From contig NC_080044.1 of NCBI RefSeq assembly GCF_012489685.1, positions 21,246,369 to 21,310,368 of the forward strand: a stretch of 64,000 bases of DNA, given 5' to 3'. Below are positions 34,269-45,900 of the stretch, piece after piece; the stretch's first letter is position 1; each line of letters begins with the position of its first letter. The stretch is from Lotus japonicus (lineage: Eukaryota > Streptophyta > Magnoliopsida > Fabales > Fabaceae). A program made the translations under genes and the position numbers. Below the pieces are notes generated by a model. That model was not told where the DNA came from. It searched no databases and was given only the letters and a program-made list of their open reading frames with translations.

Positions 34269-35132
34269 CTAAGATTCGAGCTTTTGTTCAGTAGCATGTA
34301 CCGGAGATTGAGCAACCGTGGCAGTTTTGCCAGGAAACCCAACTAAATGGTAGCAATGATCCTGAGTGTGGCCGTCCATATCGCAATAGGAACAATGAAG
34401 ATTGCTTCTTCCTCTTCCACGACCTCCATCTCTACCTCCATCTTTACCTCCACGACCTCGACCCCGACCAGAGGAGTTTGAGGCCAAAACAGATGACTCA
34501 AAAGGGGTGGGAGAATCCATCTCTGCTGGCGGAACCTTAATTAAACGACCAATAAGCTCTGCAACTGTAGGGATAGCAGGATTTGTCAGAGTTTGATTCT
34601 GAATAGATTCATAGTCTTTATGAAGGCCATGGAGAACAAGTACCATGAGAAAATTATCATTCTTCTTTTTCATTTCCTTCACATCATCATTTTCCAACAT
34701 CAGTTTGACTTTATCACAAAGAGACTGAGCCTTCTTCAGATAGGAGGGCAGGTCAGAATCTGTCATATGAAGAGACGATATACCTCGAGCTGTCTCATAA
34801 AGCCTTTGAACATCATTCACATAAAAGTTTTCAGCTGTCTTCCAAATATCATAACAAGTTTTGTAAGTTCGAAAGTGAAGCATCAAACTCGGTTCAATCG
34901 ACTGCCATAACAAGGAAACGAGCTGAGCATCAACTTTCTTCCAGTCGTCTCTTTTAGAAACATCAATGTCAGAAACCTTAGAAGAAAGATGGTCAGATAA
35001 TCCTTGACCAACAAACCAAATGTCAACAGCATCACGCCAACTCAAATAGTTCTTCCCATTAAGCTTTTCCGAGGTAATTTTAGGAGATCCGGAAAAAGCA
35101 TAAGACACCAAACTCTTCTTCTCTTCATCCAT
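34269..35132 (-). pseudogene. gag: Copia gag
   Basis: Gag of the decayed copia element, taken from the ATG at 35132 (MDEEKKSLVSYAFSGSPKIT) because the frame upstream is leader sequence. The capsid region reads LNGKNYLSWRDAVDIWFVGQ and SLLWQSIEPSLMLHFRTYKT, then DIWKTAENFYVNDVQRLYE. A Gly/Arg-rich linker (GRGRGRGGKDGGRDGGRGRG) leads to one CCHC knuckle (CSYCDMDGHTQDHC). A TAG at 34269 ends the frame, but recognisable sequence (EHRLSASEYKEFLQLKAAQQ) continues into the protease, so it is probably a nonsense mutation in a former gag-pol frame. Confidence 0.8.
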
Positions 35133-35639
35133 GAAGAAAAGAGGAAAAATACCAAAAAGACAAAGCACCAATAAACAAAATTGGGCAAACGATGAGAGAC
35201 GTCAAGGAGGATGTCAAAACAAATGCAAACAACACCTAAAAAACAAACCAAACCAAACCAAACTTTGCCAACAATGAGAGGTGGCACGAAGAACGTCCAA
35301 ATAGGGTCAAAACAGAAGACCCACAAACCAAACATGGCCAAAAGGGAAAGAGGAAGGTCGGGCGATCACTCCGGTGGCGGAAAAAACGACACGTGGCGGC
35401 CTGGAAGGTGGCGCGTGACACTCACGCGCCGGCGATGCTGTGCTGCTGTGGCGGCGCGTGAGTGGTTGGTCGAAGTTGAAATTTCGTCGGAAAGTAGATC
35501 GGCGGCCTCTGGTTCTGATGGTGGTGGTCGTGTAGTCACTTAACCACCGAGAAAAACGAGCGGCAACAACACAGTGGCTGCCGGAACAACAAACCAGTAA
35601 AGAGAAAAAGAAACCTAAAAAACCTTGCTTTGGATACCA

Positions 35640-36065
35640 AGTTGAATATGATAATTTCTAATATTGATATATTGATAAACTTGTACAGTATATATAGATG
35701 TAAAAGATATCAGAACTATATCTTTCTAAATCTAAAAGATACTAATCTATAATAGAAGAGCAGTGCTATTTAGCCCGACAGAATTGTGCACGAGTGTGCA
35801 CGAGAAGCAATTAGTAGCGGTTTCAAACCGCCACTAATATACGGTGCCAGGAAAAAACACAAGGTTTACAACTTTCTGGCCGTTATAAACCGCCACTAGT
35901 TTGTTATGCCAGAAAAAACCGTAAGCGTTACACATTTCTGGCGGTTTCAAACCGCCAGAAATTTCCTCGTGCTCCCATCGTGCCTTATATCATTATCCAT
36001 AATAGAAACCTATATTTGAACCATATCTCTATTTCTAAACTAAATCTTAATAATAATATTCAACA
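35640..36065 (-). repeat. Copia element 5' LTR, enlarged by a MITE
   Basis: 426 bp, of which about 250 bp (35756-36005) is the inserted MITE and its target duplication; the rest matches the 176-bp LTR at 28396-28571. Confidence 0.85.
35756..35996. mobile_element. MITE in the copia LTR, with three internal hairpins
   Basis: Its limits are fixed by comparison with the other LTR. The flanks CTATAATAG (35747-35755) and CCATAATAG (35997-36005) match at 8 of 9 bases, as for Mutator-type insertion. The interior holds three near-identical palindromes around GCGGTTTCAAACCGCC (about 35818, 35880 and 35940). The outer ends are only weakly inverted (AGTGCTATTTAGCCCG against AATGATATAAGGCACG in reverse). 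Confidence 0.7.
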
Positions 36066-36490
36066 ACCTGAAAGGACAGTTAGACTTGCTAGTTCAAGTG
36101 CCCTGACGCTTTAAGATAGACTTGTACAAAACATTTGCCGCTCCGCTCACATCATAATGTCAGAAGCGTCTTCCTTTTAACACCCCCATTATCAGACCTG
36201 ATAATAACAACAACGAAGTCTAATTTCTTTTCAAGATTACAAGCCCATTCCAAGACCTCATCCCGAGAAGCAAACACCTACAACCGCAAAAATATTGGTC
36301 ATTACAAGGTCATTGATGCCTAAATTTGTTATTATCATGGATATAGACAGTAAGCTACCTTATCTGTGGTGAATGTCTTTTTATAGTTCACATAAAGTGG
36401 CTCGTCTTGCACATCTTCTGCGTTTACTAACTTGCTAAATGATGACTTCTCTTCCAGCTTGCCAACCTCATAAGACTTAACTCGACTCAT
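36066..36490 (-). pseudogene. MULE protein N-terminal exons
   Basis: The 5' part of the MULE protein. A first exon begins at the ATG at 36490 (MSRVKSYEVGKLEEKSS) and ends at 36359 with TTDK. A GT/AG intron (36358-36278) follows. The second exon starts VFASRDEVLEWAC and runs through LDFVVVIIRSD and RKTLLTL to a CERSGK-like motif before the copia insertion, with at least one in-frame stop. The pattern F.SR....W......FV.VI.RSD...KR is usual for the N-terminus of this MULE class, just ahead of its zinc-binding FAR1-like region. The sequence up to 36720 is AT-rich, and 36720-36900 is GC-rich 5' leader. Confidence 0.75.
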
Positions 36491-36559
36491 GGTAATAGCT
36501 TTTACAATGGTCAAAGAAAATTGTAAACAAACATACAATTTTTTTCTGCATTTTGCAAT

Positions 36560-36680
36560 AGAACGCACTTTAAAGTGTGTTAACGTGCATAATTAAATCA
36601 ATATAACATTCAAACCTATCAAACTTTAAGTGCGTAACTACGCACTATTACACACTTTAAGGTGCGAAGCATGACATAAA
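36560..36680. repeat. MULE right subterminal repeats
   Basis: CGCACTTTAAAGTGTGTTAA and GCGTAACTACGCACTATTAC type motifs, matching the repeats at 13290-13450. Confidence 0.7.
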
Positions 36681-37156
36681 CGAACAGTAACGAACGTGAC
36701 AACAGTACCTTAAACGGAGACGGCGTTCGCGAACCACGCACACGACGGAGACGAGGACGGTGAAGGTGAGGGCGACGACGACAGAGACAAGGACGGATCG
36801 CGATGACGACGGGAGGGAAGAGGAGGAAGAAATGGAGGATGAGTTTGGATAGAGAAATTGAGGATAAGGGATGATGTTGGTAAAGAAAGAAGAAAGATGA
36901 GAGAAGATATGAGAATAAGGGGTGGTGGGTGGAAGGGGGTAGAAGGGGGAAGTTATTTTTTTTAAAAGTGGTAATTTTGTCTTTTCGCCATTTAAAGGAA
37001 GGTGGAACTAGATGTGGGAGGTGAAAATTACTACTTTAAAGAAATCTCCTTTTCACTCAATCGAAAAAACATAAATATCCACTCATTTTTTCTTTATATT
37101 CATTCTTCTTATACTCCTTCACTCCTTTCTTAAATATTTTTTCCTCCAATTTTTTA

Positions 37157-38777
37157 GGGTTAATCGTCTACTTGGCCCCTGTCTTTGTCTCACCGTCTGA
37201 AATTAGTCCCTCCCCGGAAAATTTGCAAATCTGGGTCCTCTCGTTTGCAATAAGTCTGGAGCAGGTCCTCGCCGGAGCCCGGAGCTCCGGCGAGTGATAA
37301 TTTGGCTTGCTGACTGGGTTAAGTATGCTGACGTGGATTAAAAAAATAATAAAATAATAAAATTAAATAACAAGTCAGAAATTTAAATTTAATTAAAAAA
37401 GTAAAATCAATTAACAAAAATAACCCTAGTTTAATTAATAAAAATTAAATTAAATAAAAAACCCAAATCAAAAGAAAAACATGCGCTGAAGTTAAACCCA
37501 AAAAAACCCAAATTCACATCTCAGTTCATCATCTTCATCATCTCCATCTCATCATCTTCATCCTTCAACCTCTGTCTCTTCCTTTCTTCCTCCACACACC
37601 TTCTCTGCGAATCTCTCCTTCTCCCCTTTTCTTTCTGGCAAAATGTCTCTCTCTCACTCTCACTGAACAAGAATCTGCAACAGAAGGAGAATTGCAGAAA
37701 GCACTTATGCACCAAACCCAGAAGATGAAAACACCCCAAATGAACCTCAACCCCACCGCACGTATTCCCCTGCTCCACCACACGTTACCGCCACCATTAA
37801 CCTCAACCCCACCGCCACCATACCCATCCACTCCCCACTCCCCACCGCCACCCTTAACCCCAACCTCACCCCAATCGAAACCCAAACCACCTACTCCCCA
37901 CCACCACCCTTAACCCTATAACCCCACCTACACAAACAGCAACCCTAAGCCCAGCGACATCAACACCAACCCTAAGCCCAGCGACACCAACAAGCCACAA
38001 CCACCATTCGAGCTCAATCTGAAGCAAGATCCAGTCGTACCAGAACTCAGATCAAGCCAGATCGAGCAAGATTGAGACCAAGAGAACACAGATCGAACCA
38101 AATGAACCCAGATCAAGCCAAATCGAAACCAATCGAGGCCACCACGCATTCATCTCTGTTGTTGGGTTTGCTGTTGGTGGTGGCTCTGTCGAAGTCACCA
38201 CGGTTATTTAACCATGGCTTTGTTTCGAGTTTTTAAGGTTGCCATGGGGGGTGGATCCGGCCACGATGGTGAATGCTTTGGTTTGGTCTTAGAGAGAGAT
38301 GATGGGTTCAGGAAGAGGAAAAGGTTTTTGAAGGTGAGTGGAGAGGAAGGGGTGGCAGCTAAAGGATTAAGGGGAGAAAATGGTTGGAGGCTATGGGAAG
38401 AAGGATAGAGAATTAGGGTTCAGGGAAGATGAAAGCAAAAGATAATTTTTTTTGAAAGAGAAGAAGATGAATTCTGGAAAGAGTTTTTTTTATTTGGACC
38501 TTAATCATGATTAGTTAGTTTTTAGGGTTAATTAGGGACTTTCAAGTAAATAAAACTGATTTGTATTTTATTTTAATTTTTTAATTTTTTTTCCTTGACA
38601 CATCAGCCTCATTTATCCAGTTAGCATGCTTACTCATCACTCGCCGGAGCTCCGGGCTCCGGTGAGGACCTGCTCCAGACTTATTGCAAACGAGAGGATT
38701 CAGATTTGTAAATTTTCCGGAAAGGGACCAATTTCAGACGGTGAGACAAAGACAGGGATCAATTAGATGATTAACCC
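37157..38777. mobile_element. Mutator-type inverted-repeat element, 1.6 kb, possible Pack-MULE
   Basis: Terminal inverted repeats of about 180 bp. The left end starts GGGTTAATCGTCTACTTGG; the right end in reverse starts GGGTTAATCATCTAATTGA. Both contain CACCGTCTGAAATT and GGAGCAGGTCCTC blocks. The flanks are AATTTTTTA and AATTTTTTTA, consistent with a 9-bp duplication with one T-tract slip. The interior (about 37500-38410) is not like the terminal repeats: a C/A-rich Pro/Thr/His frame at 37692-37913 and a GC-richer frame at 38214-38408. These look like possible captured gene pieces, but I do not recognise a family. Confidence 0.7.
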
Positions 38778-39153
38778 AATTTTTTTATCTCTGCATCCAA
38801 ACAAAGCATTCATCAGCTCGTAGAAGTGTCAATTGAAACCAGCACAGCACATTCACTCTTCAGTTATGATTTGTGTCAATTGTTAGACGGAAGGTTGCTA
38901 GGGTAGCTAGGTATTGCTCCAGTTAACAATTACTATTATTATTATTTTTGGTCTAATGATTGGTATTGTTGAAATATTTATAGCAACTATTGGCCAAACC
39001 AACTCTACCGCAGGTTGCGAGCTACTTGGGTAAGTTTGATTGGTTATATTTCATCATTTCTGTACAAAAGTATGTATACGTGTACTACAAAAGAATGCAT
39101 ACACTTTATCACACTTTTTTCTCTCTTTATCTCTTTCAGTTACATAAAATTAT
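38778..39153. other. Unassigned spacer
   Basis: AT-rich sequence between two Mutator-type elements. No gene, repeat or RNA feature is recognised. Confidence 0.4.
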
Positions 39154-39427
39154 GGTTTAATCCTCAAATTGGTCACTGTTTTTGTCTCGCCATTTGAACT
39201 AAGTCCCTCTCCGGAAAAAATTGTGGAAAAGGTCCTCATCATTGTAAAACGTGTGGAGCCGGTCCTCGCCGGAGCCCGAAGCTCTAGCGAATGATAATTT
39301 GGATCGCTGATTGGGACAAATGAGCTGACGTAATTTTTTTTAAAAAAAATAAAAAATAAAATAACATGTCAGGTTTATTAATCAATTAACTAAAATTACC
39401 CTAATTAACCAATTTGAGGATTAAGCC
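39154..39427. mobile_element. Mutator-type MITE, 274 bp, with perfect 9-bp target duplication
   Basis: It begins GGTTTAATCCTCAAATTGGT and ends ACCAATTTGAGGATTAAGCC, giving a 20-bp near-perfect inverted repeat. It is flanked by exact TAAAATTAT copies (39145-39153 and 39428-39436). The body shares CTCGCCGGAGCCCG and TAAGTCCCTCTCCGGAAAA with the terminal repeats at 37157-38777, so it is a short relative of that family. Confidence 0.85.
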
Positions 39428-39436
39428 TAAAATTAT

Positions 39437-39989
39437 ATATCACATCTCACATATATCTATTCAATTTCTATCTCTATCCAATGGTCTTACAATCTTGGAT
39501 GTAACAAAGTTTTATTATCCTTAGTATTTATAAATAGAAATATACTAAATTTTAATATATTTCTGTCCTGGAACTTCAATATAAAAAAGGATATAAAAGA
39601 AAGAAGTATAAAAAAAAAAGATGTGAAAAGAATGAGTAGTACAATAAAAATCAAATTCTAATAGTGCACGAAACCCATATCAAAAAATTGATAAAGACAT
39701 GATAGGTTGTATATAAACTTATCCTAAACGGCATATGCCAATCCCATTGTTCATGCTTTCCCCCTTGTATATGGAATTTTGATCTCTGTTTGGTGGTTAT
39801 CATCAGTTTCTGGACAGCAGATTGTGGGTGTTTGGTATGGCTCTTTTTCATCCACGTTAGCATGTGATTTATCTTTCATAAACCATAAGTTACACATTAT
39901 ATGATAAGATTCTACAGCATAACCATTTTCTAATATGCTTAATTGCACAAGTTTGGTGTGAGCAGAACAGGGGGCCGGGTCACATAGCA
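39437..39989. other. Upstream region of the PILS-like gene
   Basis: AT-rich sequence before the PILS start codon. It presumably includes the promoter, but no element can be placed with confidence. Short frames here are not gene-like. Confidence 0.3.
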
Positions 39990-42900
39990 ATGGCATTCTG
40001 GAACTTGTTCGTGGTGGCACTGATGCCAGTGTTGGAGACACTCTTGGTTACTCTCCTTGGTGCATTGATGGCTACTGAACGTTTCAACTTCCTGCGAGGA
40101 GTTGAAGCCAAGAATTGTTTGAACAGTGTGAGTTCACTCTGTTTTTAATTAAGTACACTAGATACCATTATATTAAGGTGTTATTGGATAATTTTTCATT
40201 AAGCTATGACTATGCGAGCTAGATCCATTGCGTTTGGAAATTCATTTCTTATGAATTTACTTCCTCCTGTCCTCTAGCTTCTTGAATCATAGGAGTTTTA
40301 AGAGAGAAGAGACATAATATTTAAGAGAGTAAATAAAAGCAAAATTAAGAGAAGAAAATAAAAAGAGGTTTTGCCAATATTCTTATTATCCCTTTATCAC
40401 TTGAAGAAGGTGATCCTAGCTAGGACTAAACAATGCCATACAAGTGGCATGATCTTGTTGCACCGAAATATTCTAGAACATGGATCTAAATAATAAACTA
40501 GCAATAAACATAAAAATAATAATATCTGACTATAATTGGCCTAGTAACTTGAGACTCATAAGAAATGCAGCTATAGAAGACTATTAAAGATGCAACACTC
40601 TACCAATTACTTGGGGCACTATTTTATTAGTGTAAATAAAATTGAGTGAAAACTAAATAATCGTTATTATTACTAAGGTTAAATTATATTTATGGTCCCC
40701 ATAGTTAAGACACTGTGAATTTACTCTCCTTAGGGTTTTTTTTTGAGCTAATCAAGTTCGTTTACATTTAAAATTAGGTGAATTTGATCTGTTTCTCAAT
40801 TTTTTTTAATGGAAAAGAATCTTCTTTCTCAATTTACGTACGCATCTTTCCTTGTTGTAACCAAAAAAAAATTTACGTACGCATAAAATCATTTAAAATT
40901 GTGTGAATAAAAAATTAAACCTGGATGTAATGAATAGGAGCGTATAAGAAACAAAAATAAAATATATATGAGAAATATTTATAATAGAAGCAGTATATAT
41001 ATTTGTTTTTTTGAAAAGTAGAAGCAGTTTATTACTTTAAGAGTTGATAGAATAATAGTGCGATATATGCTTAAATGTTATTATTTTTTTTATAGGCAAA
41101 TGTTAGTGGTTAGTTGTTAGTAGTTACAAATGCTCCTCCTCAGGGTTCGAACCCTGAACCTCCATCTCGAACACCTATTTCTACCCTTAACTCAACCAAG
41201 TGAGCTACTCCTCCCACCCGATGCTTAAATGTTATGCATCTATGTGACTCTATTATGAACCAATTTTTTATTTACATAGTGAGAAAACAAATTAATTAAA
41301 CAACATTAAAACAATATGGGGCAAGTTTTACATGCCATACATATTTATATGAACCAATAAGGTGTAACACAATTAATGGTAGGTAGTTTGACTTTTTAAG
41401 TATTTAGTTTAGGGTTCGATATCTGAATAGTGCGTAGAAGAAACATTTTTTAGAAGTGACCTACCTACTTAACGTAATCTCTAAGTCTCGTGTGATTAAT
41501 TTCATGACTATCGATCGTGGGATACCTTAGAAACTAACAAATATGTAATTTATGAGAAAATTCAAGACTTTAGTGGGCGACATCCATAGAGGACTACATG
41601 GGTCCATTTTTGTTTGTGAGGGGCAGCTGAGGGCGAGGGGAGAGGAAGGGCGTCGGGCAACGGGGCGACTACTGCGGTGCAATGGGTGATGGTTAAGGAG
41701 AACTGGAGAAATGTGATTGGTTTGAGGGGGGAAGAGACTAATAAAGTCGTTGTGGATGAGATACAATCGAAGCTTAGCGTTGGCCAGACCAACACTAAGT
41801 CATGGACCTACGAATTGAGTCTGACTGAGTTTATCTCAGCCTCGGTCATAACCGACACTAAGTTAGTCTTTGAAATTAGTATCTATGGTGAACCATCGCT
41901 AAATTGACGTTGGGCGGACACTGAGTTGGTCGGTAATTTTAGTGTCTGCTTTAGCCAACGCTAAAATTATCCTAGCAAACGCTAATGAGCGTCGGCCAAT
42001 CCGTTGTTGAACTTAAGTTTCCATTTGACACTTTGCGTCGTCTTGGCCGACGCTGAAGAATGAAAATTAGCATCACAATCGAGGCCAACTCTAAATTTTG
42101 GTGCTCCAATGAGTCATTAGCTTGTAGTGTAATACATTCACACTCAGCCCACTTACACTCTATGAGAGAGATATGATTAAAAGAGAGAGAAATGAGAAAT
42201 ATAATATGTTATGTGTGATATGAAAATAAGAGAGAACATTAAAGACATGTTTCCCACCAAACAATGCAAACACATTGGGACACCATTTTTCTCTCTAACT
42301 ATTTTCCCATTACATTACCTCACATATCACACCTATTATTTATCTCTTCTCCCTACCTATCTCTCTTTAGTAGTATGCACTCACATGGTGTACACGAAAT
42401 ATTATTCCAGAGAAAAATAGATTGAAAAAGTGAGAGAAAATAATATGGTAGAGAAAATGGGATGATGAATCAAAACCCATAATTAATAGCCTCTTCTATT
42501 TTTTTTATCAACCAGATATAAAATTATGTGAATTGAACACACCAATTTTTTTTCCATACCTAAATTATTTGTTTTATGCAAGAACAATCTTATAAACTCA
42601 GTCATATTAGTATTATAATAATCCTATTCATATTTAAAATTGAGTTACAATACAGTTTAATTAAAAAAGAAAAAAACTTATGTTATTTACTTTTTTTGGC
42701 ACATCAATATAAGAAAAAGGAAATCAACCCCTTACACACTGCTTCATTGAACAGCTTGTGTTTTATGTGTTCACTCCGGCGCTGCTCATTGCCGAATTGG
42801 CCAAAACAATCACTTTTGACCAATTAGTTGAAATGTAAGTACTTCAATCACCATTTCTGATTTCACTAATGTTGTTTATCATCATCATATTTGCTTCTCA

Positions 42901-45900
42901 TGTGTTTATATATGATCATAATTATGTATGTTCAGGTGGTTTATGGTGGTGAATATCTTGTTAACATTCATAGTTGGCTCTGTTTTGGGTTGGATGCTTA
43001 ACAAAATGGCTAGAACCCCTAAACACCTTCGAGGCCTTGTTAGTGGTTGCTGTGCTGCTGGTTGTTACTCTAAATTTATATAGAGTAATGATAGGTAGAC
43101 ATACACAAATTCCGGACATTCAACAGATATACATGTTTAAGGGGATTAAACCACGCAACTGTAAGAAGGGGTTAAAAACTGCCTGCCAAAATGTATATTT
43201 GTTAAATGTTTGAGAATTTTCGTATGTCTAACTATTATTATTGATTTGAATTTATATAAAACACTAAATTTGACTTTGATAACTTATTCCACTTATTTTA
43301 TTTTTGAGGGTGATTCTGCATTGTGCACAGGGAATTTGGGGAATTTGCCTATTATTATTGTCCCAGCAGTTTGTAAAGAGAGCGACAGTCCATTTGGAGA
43401 TACATCCACCTGCTCAACTTATGGGGAAGCTTACGCATCCATTTCTATGGGAGTATGTTCTATGTTTGCTTTTTGCAAGGGTAATTCTAATATACACTAT
43501 TAAAAATATATAGGTGGTATAATTATATAAAACCTGAGTAATTAGTTAATTACCTATGAAATGTTTGCTCATGAGCTTTTTTTTGAACGTTGTTTGCTCA
43601 TGAGCTTGAATTCCACAACAGGGACTTTTGGAATGTTCGAAAGACCAAACAACAAAGTATTTTATTTATTTATTAAATTTGTCTGTTTGCCAAGTATTTT
43701 ATTAATCACAAAAATGCAATGTATTGAGAATTTCTTTCAGTCTCTTATATACTAAGTTAGTTGCTAAAGTTTATCTATTTTATGATATTTCAGGTATCTT
43801 CACTTTTGACGTTCTCATATTTGTATATCCTCATGGAGTCAAGTGTGGATAGGGACACTCAAAATATGAATACGATTGATGCCACAACCAGCACTACACA
43901 TTTTACTACAACACCAGAAATATTTCCGGCAAATGTCAAGGAACCATTGCTTCCTTCAACAAACTTTTCGAGCACAGACAATCTTTCAATTCAACATGAG
44001 TCACCACATGATAAAAATGAGAGCAAGGTTGATTACTACTCCTAACTTTAATAAACTAGTATACTTTACTATTCATTTTTATCGAACAATTTCCACTGGT
44101 GTTATGTTAATATGCTTGGAATGAGAATTGTTCTTTTATTTTTGAAAAGAATGATGGACTTTTAAAATGGCAATAACAAGAAAGAAGATCCAAGGAGAGG
44201 TCACCAACAATGTCCCAGATTCGCTTGAGACTGAAAGTACTGATACCCTTATCTTTGATCAATAAGGGCCACAGGGAGTTTTGAAAAGGGTGCCAAAGGC
44301 ACTGAGAACATGAAAAACCTAGGGAATGATCTTTCAATGTGCAGTCTAGAGGAATTGGTGATTCAAGGTCAAGCCGACCAATTTAGCTACTACAAAACCT
44401 GAACTATAGTGCGATGGGGAGGGTGTGGATCTCGTCGAATGTTCGGGGCTTGAGCAACTAGACAAAGCAACGGGTTGTAAAGAAGGCTTTGAGTTGTGTA
44501 AAACCGAAGATGCTTCTCTTTCAAGAAACTAAGCTGAATGCGAAAAGAGAGAAAATCTTTGATTGCTAGGCAAGGTCTTTCGATATGGCTTTAGAGTTTG
44601 TTTGTGCAAAAGGTTCAGCAAAGGGCTTTGTAAGCATGTGGAGAAAGAATGCATTCTAGTATGTTAAAGTACCAGATTTCTCTTTCTAGTAGTTAATTTC
44701 TTAGATGCTATTGGATGTTGGTTAGGGAATATGTATGGGCCTAATAAGGATAAGAGTAGGGGTGAATTTTTAGCTACAATAGGTGCAAAGTTGGATCTTT
44801 TTTCAGATGTTGTGGTGTGGGGGGGGGGGGGACTTTGATACTACTCTTAATTTTGAAGAAGAAAGGAGGGGGAGTGGGAGCATTAAGGTGGAAAATTCTC
44901 TATTCATGCAATTTGTAGATAACTATACCCTAACAAATTTACCATTATTGAAATGGGACTTCAAGTGGTACAACTCTAGACATGAGGACTTGAGCAGCAG
45001 ATTGTATACATGACTCCTTAATGATGAGACAATATTGATGTTCAATAGAGCCTCTCGAAAAGTGAAGGATTGAGGAATTTCTGATCATCGATTTTAGCGT
45101 TGGGATCAAGTGATTGAGCCAAAGCGATTCTACATTTTCAACTACTAGCTTATGGAGAAGGGACTTAAAGAAATGGTTGAGGAATGGTGGAGTTTGGAAA
45201 TGGTTGAGGGTTAGTCAAGATATGTGCTGCAACAAAACTTGAAGGGCGTAAGAGATAGGATCCGAGAGTGGAGGAAGAATAGAGGGGGTTGAGGTTCTGA
45301 ATAAAATAAGGGGCTAGAAGATCAGTTGCATGGTGTCTTGGGTCATATGGAGGGGGAATGATTTTTTTGTGGAGATGAGAAGAAAGAGATTAGAGATCAC
45401 TTGCAATTTGTGGAAGGAGTATAGGAAGGAGGAAAGTATGTGGCTATATATTAGAAGGCAAGTGTGAAGTGGTTGAAGGAAGGGGATAGAAATTTCAGTT
45501 ACTTCCACAAGGTATGTAACGTTAGGGGACTTAAAAATATTATTTAGCAGTTGGTGTTAGATGGGAAAAGTCTGGATGGGCAGAGGCCATCAAGCAAGCT
45601 GTTTTCATTCATTTACATGCCTTCTTTAAGAAGGAAACAAGGATAAAGGTAGCAATGCGGTCTAGCAACTTGGCAAAGGTGGCTGAAGCTAATAGATCGA
45701 TTTTGGAAGAGGAATTTACTAAGCATGAAATATGGGAAATAATTCAATCTTTTGATTGGAACTAGGCTTCGGGTCCGGATGGATTCAACATCAAAATTTT
45801 CAAGGAGTTTTGGACGTTGGTCCAAGAGGATATTATTGAGGTGATTTAGGATTTTCACAAGCATGGAAAGTTCGTGAAATGGTTGAATGCGCCTTTCATT

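Larger units (their letters stand above)
28396..36065 (-). mobile_element. Ty1/copia retrotransposon inserted in the MULE, minus strand, decayed
   Basis: Non-Sirevirus copia element with short LTRs of about 176 bp (28396-28571, and 35640-36065 enlarged by a 250-bp insertion). The flanks GCCTG (28391-28395) and ACCTG (36066-36070) are a 4-of-5 target duplication, and joining across it restores the MULE frame. A tRNA-type primer site reads TGGTATCCAAAGC on the minus strand next to the 5' LTR (35627-35639). A GATGGGGAG purine tract adjoins the 3' LTR. The interior has gag and pol with many lesions, and a 2.4-kb second-level insertion at 31352-33795. Confidence 0.9.
13205..37035 (-). mobile_element. 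MULE with OTU domain, split by two nested LTR retrotransposons
   Basis: One Mutator-like element read on the minus strand. Its protein is found in order in three blocks (36490-36066, 28395-28155, 16073-13636), and the text joins across each insertion once the 5-bp target duplications are removed. The outer ends show a diverged inverted repeat: AAAGGTAATTGTTATTC at about 13210 aligns loosely with the reverse of the 36960-37035 end, including CCTTTAAATGGCG against CCTTTGAACGGT. Both ends also share a palindrome-rich subterminal motif (CACTTTAAAGTGCG, ACTACGCAC). Without the insertions the element would be about 4.1 kb. A convincing 9-bp flank duplication was not found, so the end points are approximate. 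Confidence 0.75.

Noticed and set aside
34402..34596. Plus-strand Pro/Arg-rich frame
   Set aside because: Antisense of the Gly/Arg-rich linker in copia gag.
41098..41222. Possible tRNA gene because of the A and B boxes
   Set aside because: It does not fold as a full cloverleaf by eye and is followed by a SINE-type body and an A-rich end.
43441..43503. Read-through of PILS exon 4 into CSMFAFCKG
   Set aside because: A GTATGT donor at 43453 and a good acceptor at 43793 give a product that aligns with other PILS proteins; the read-through does not.
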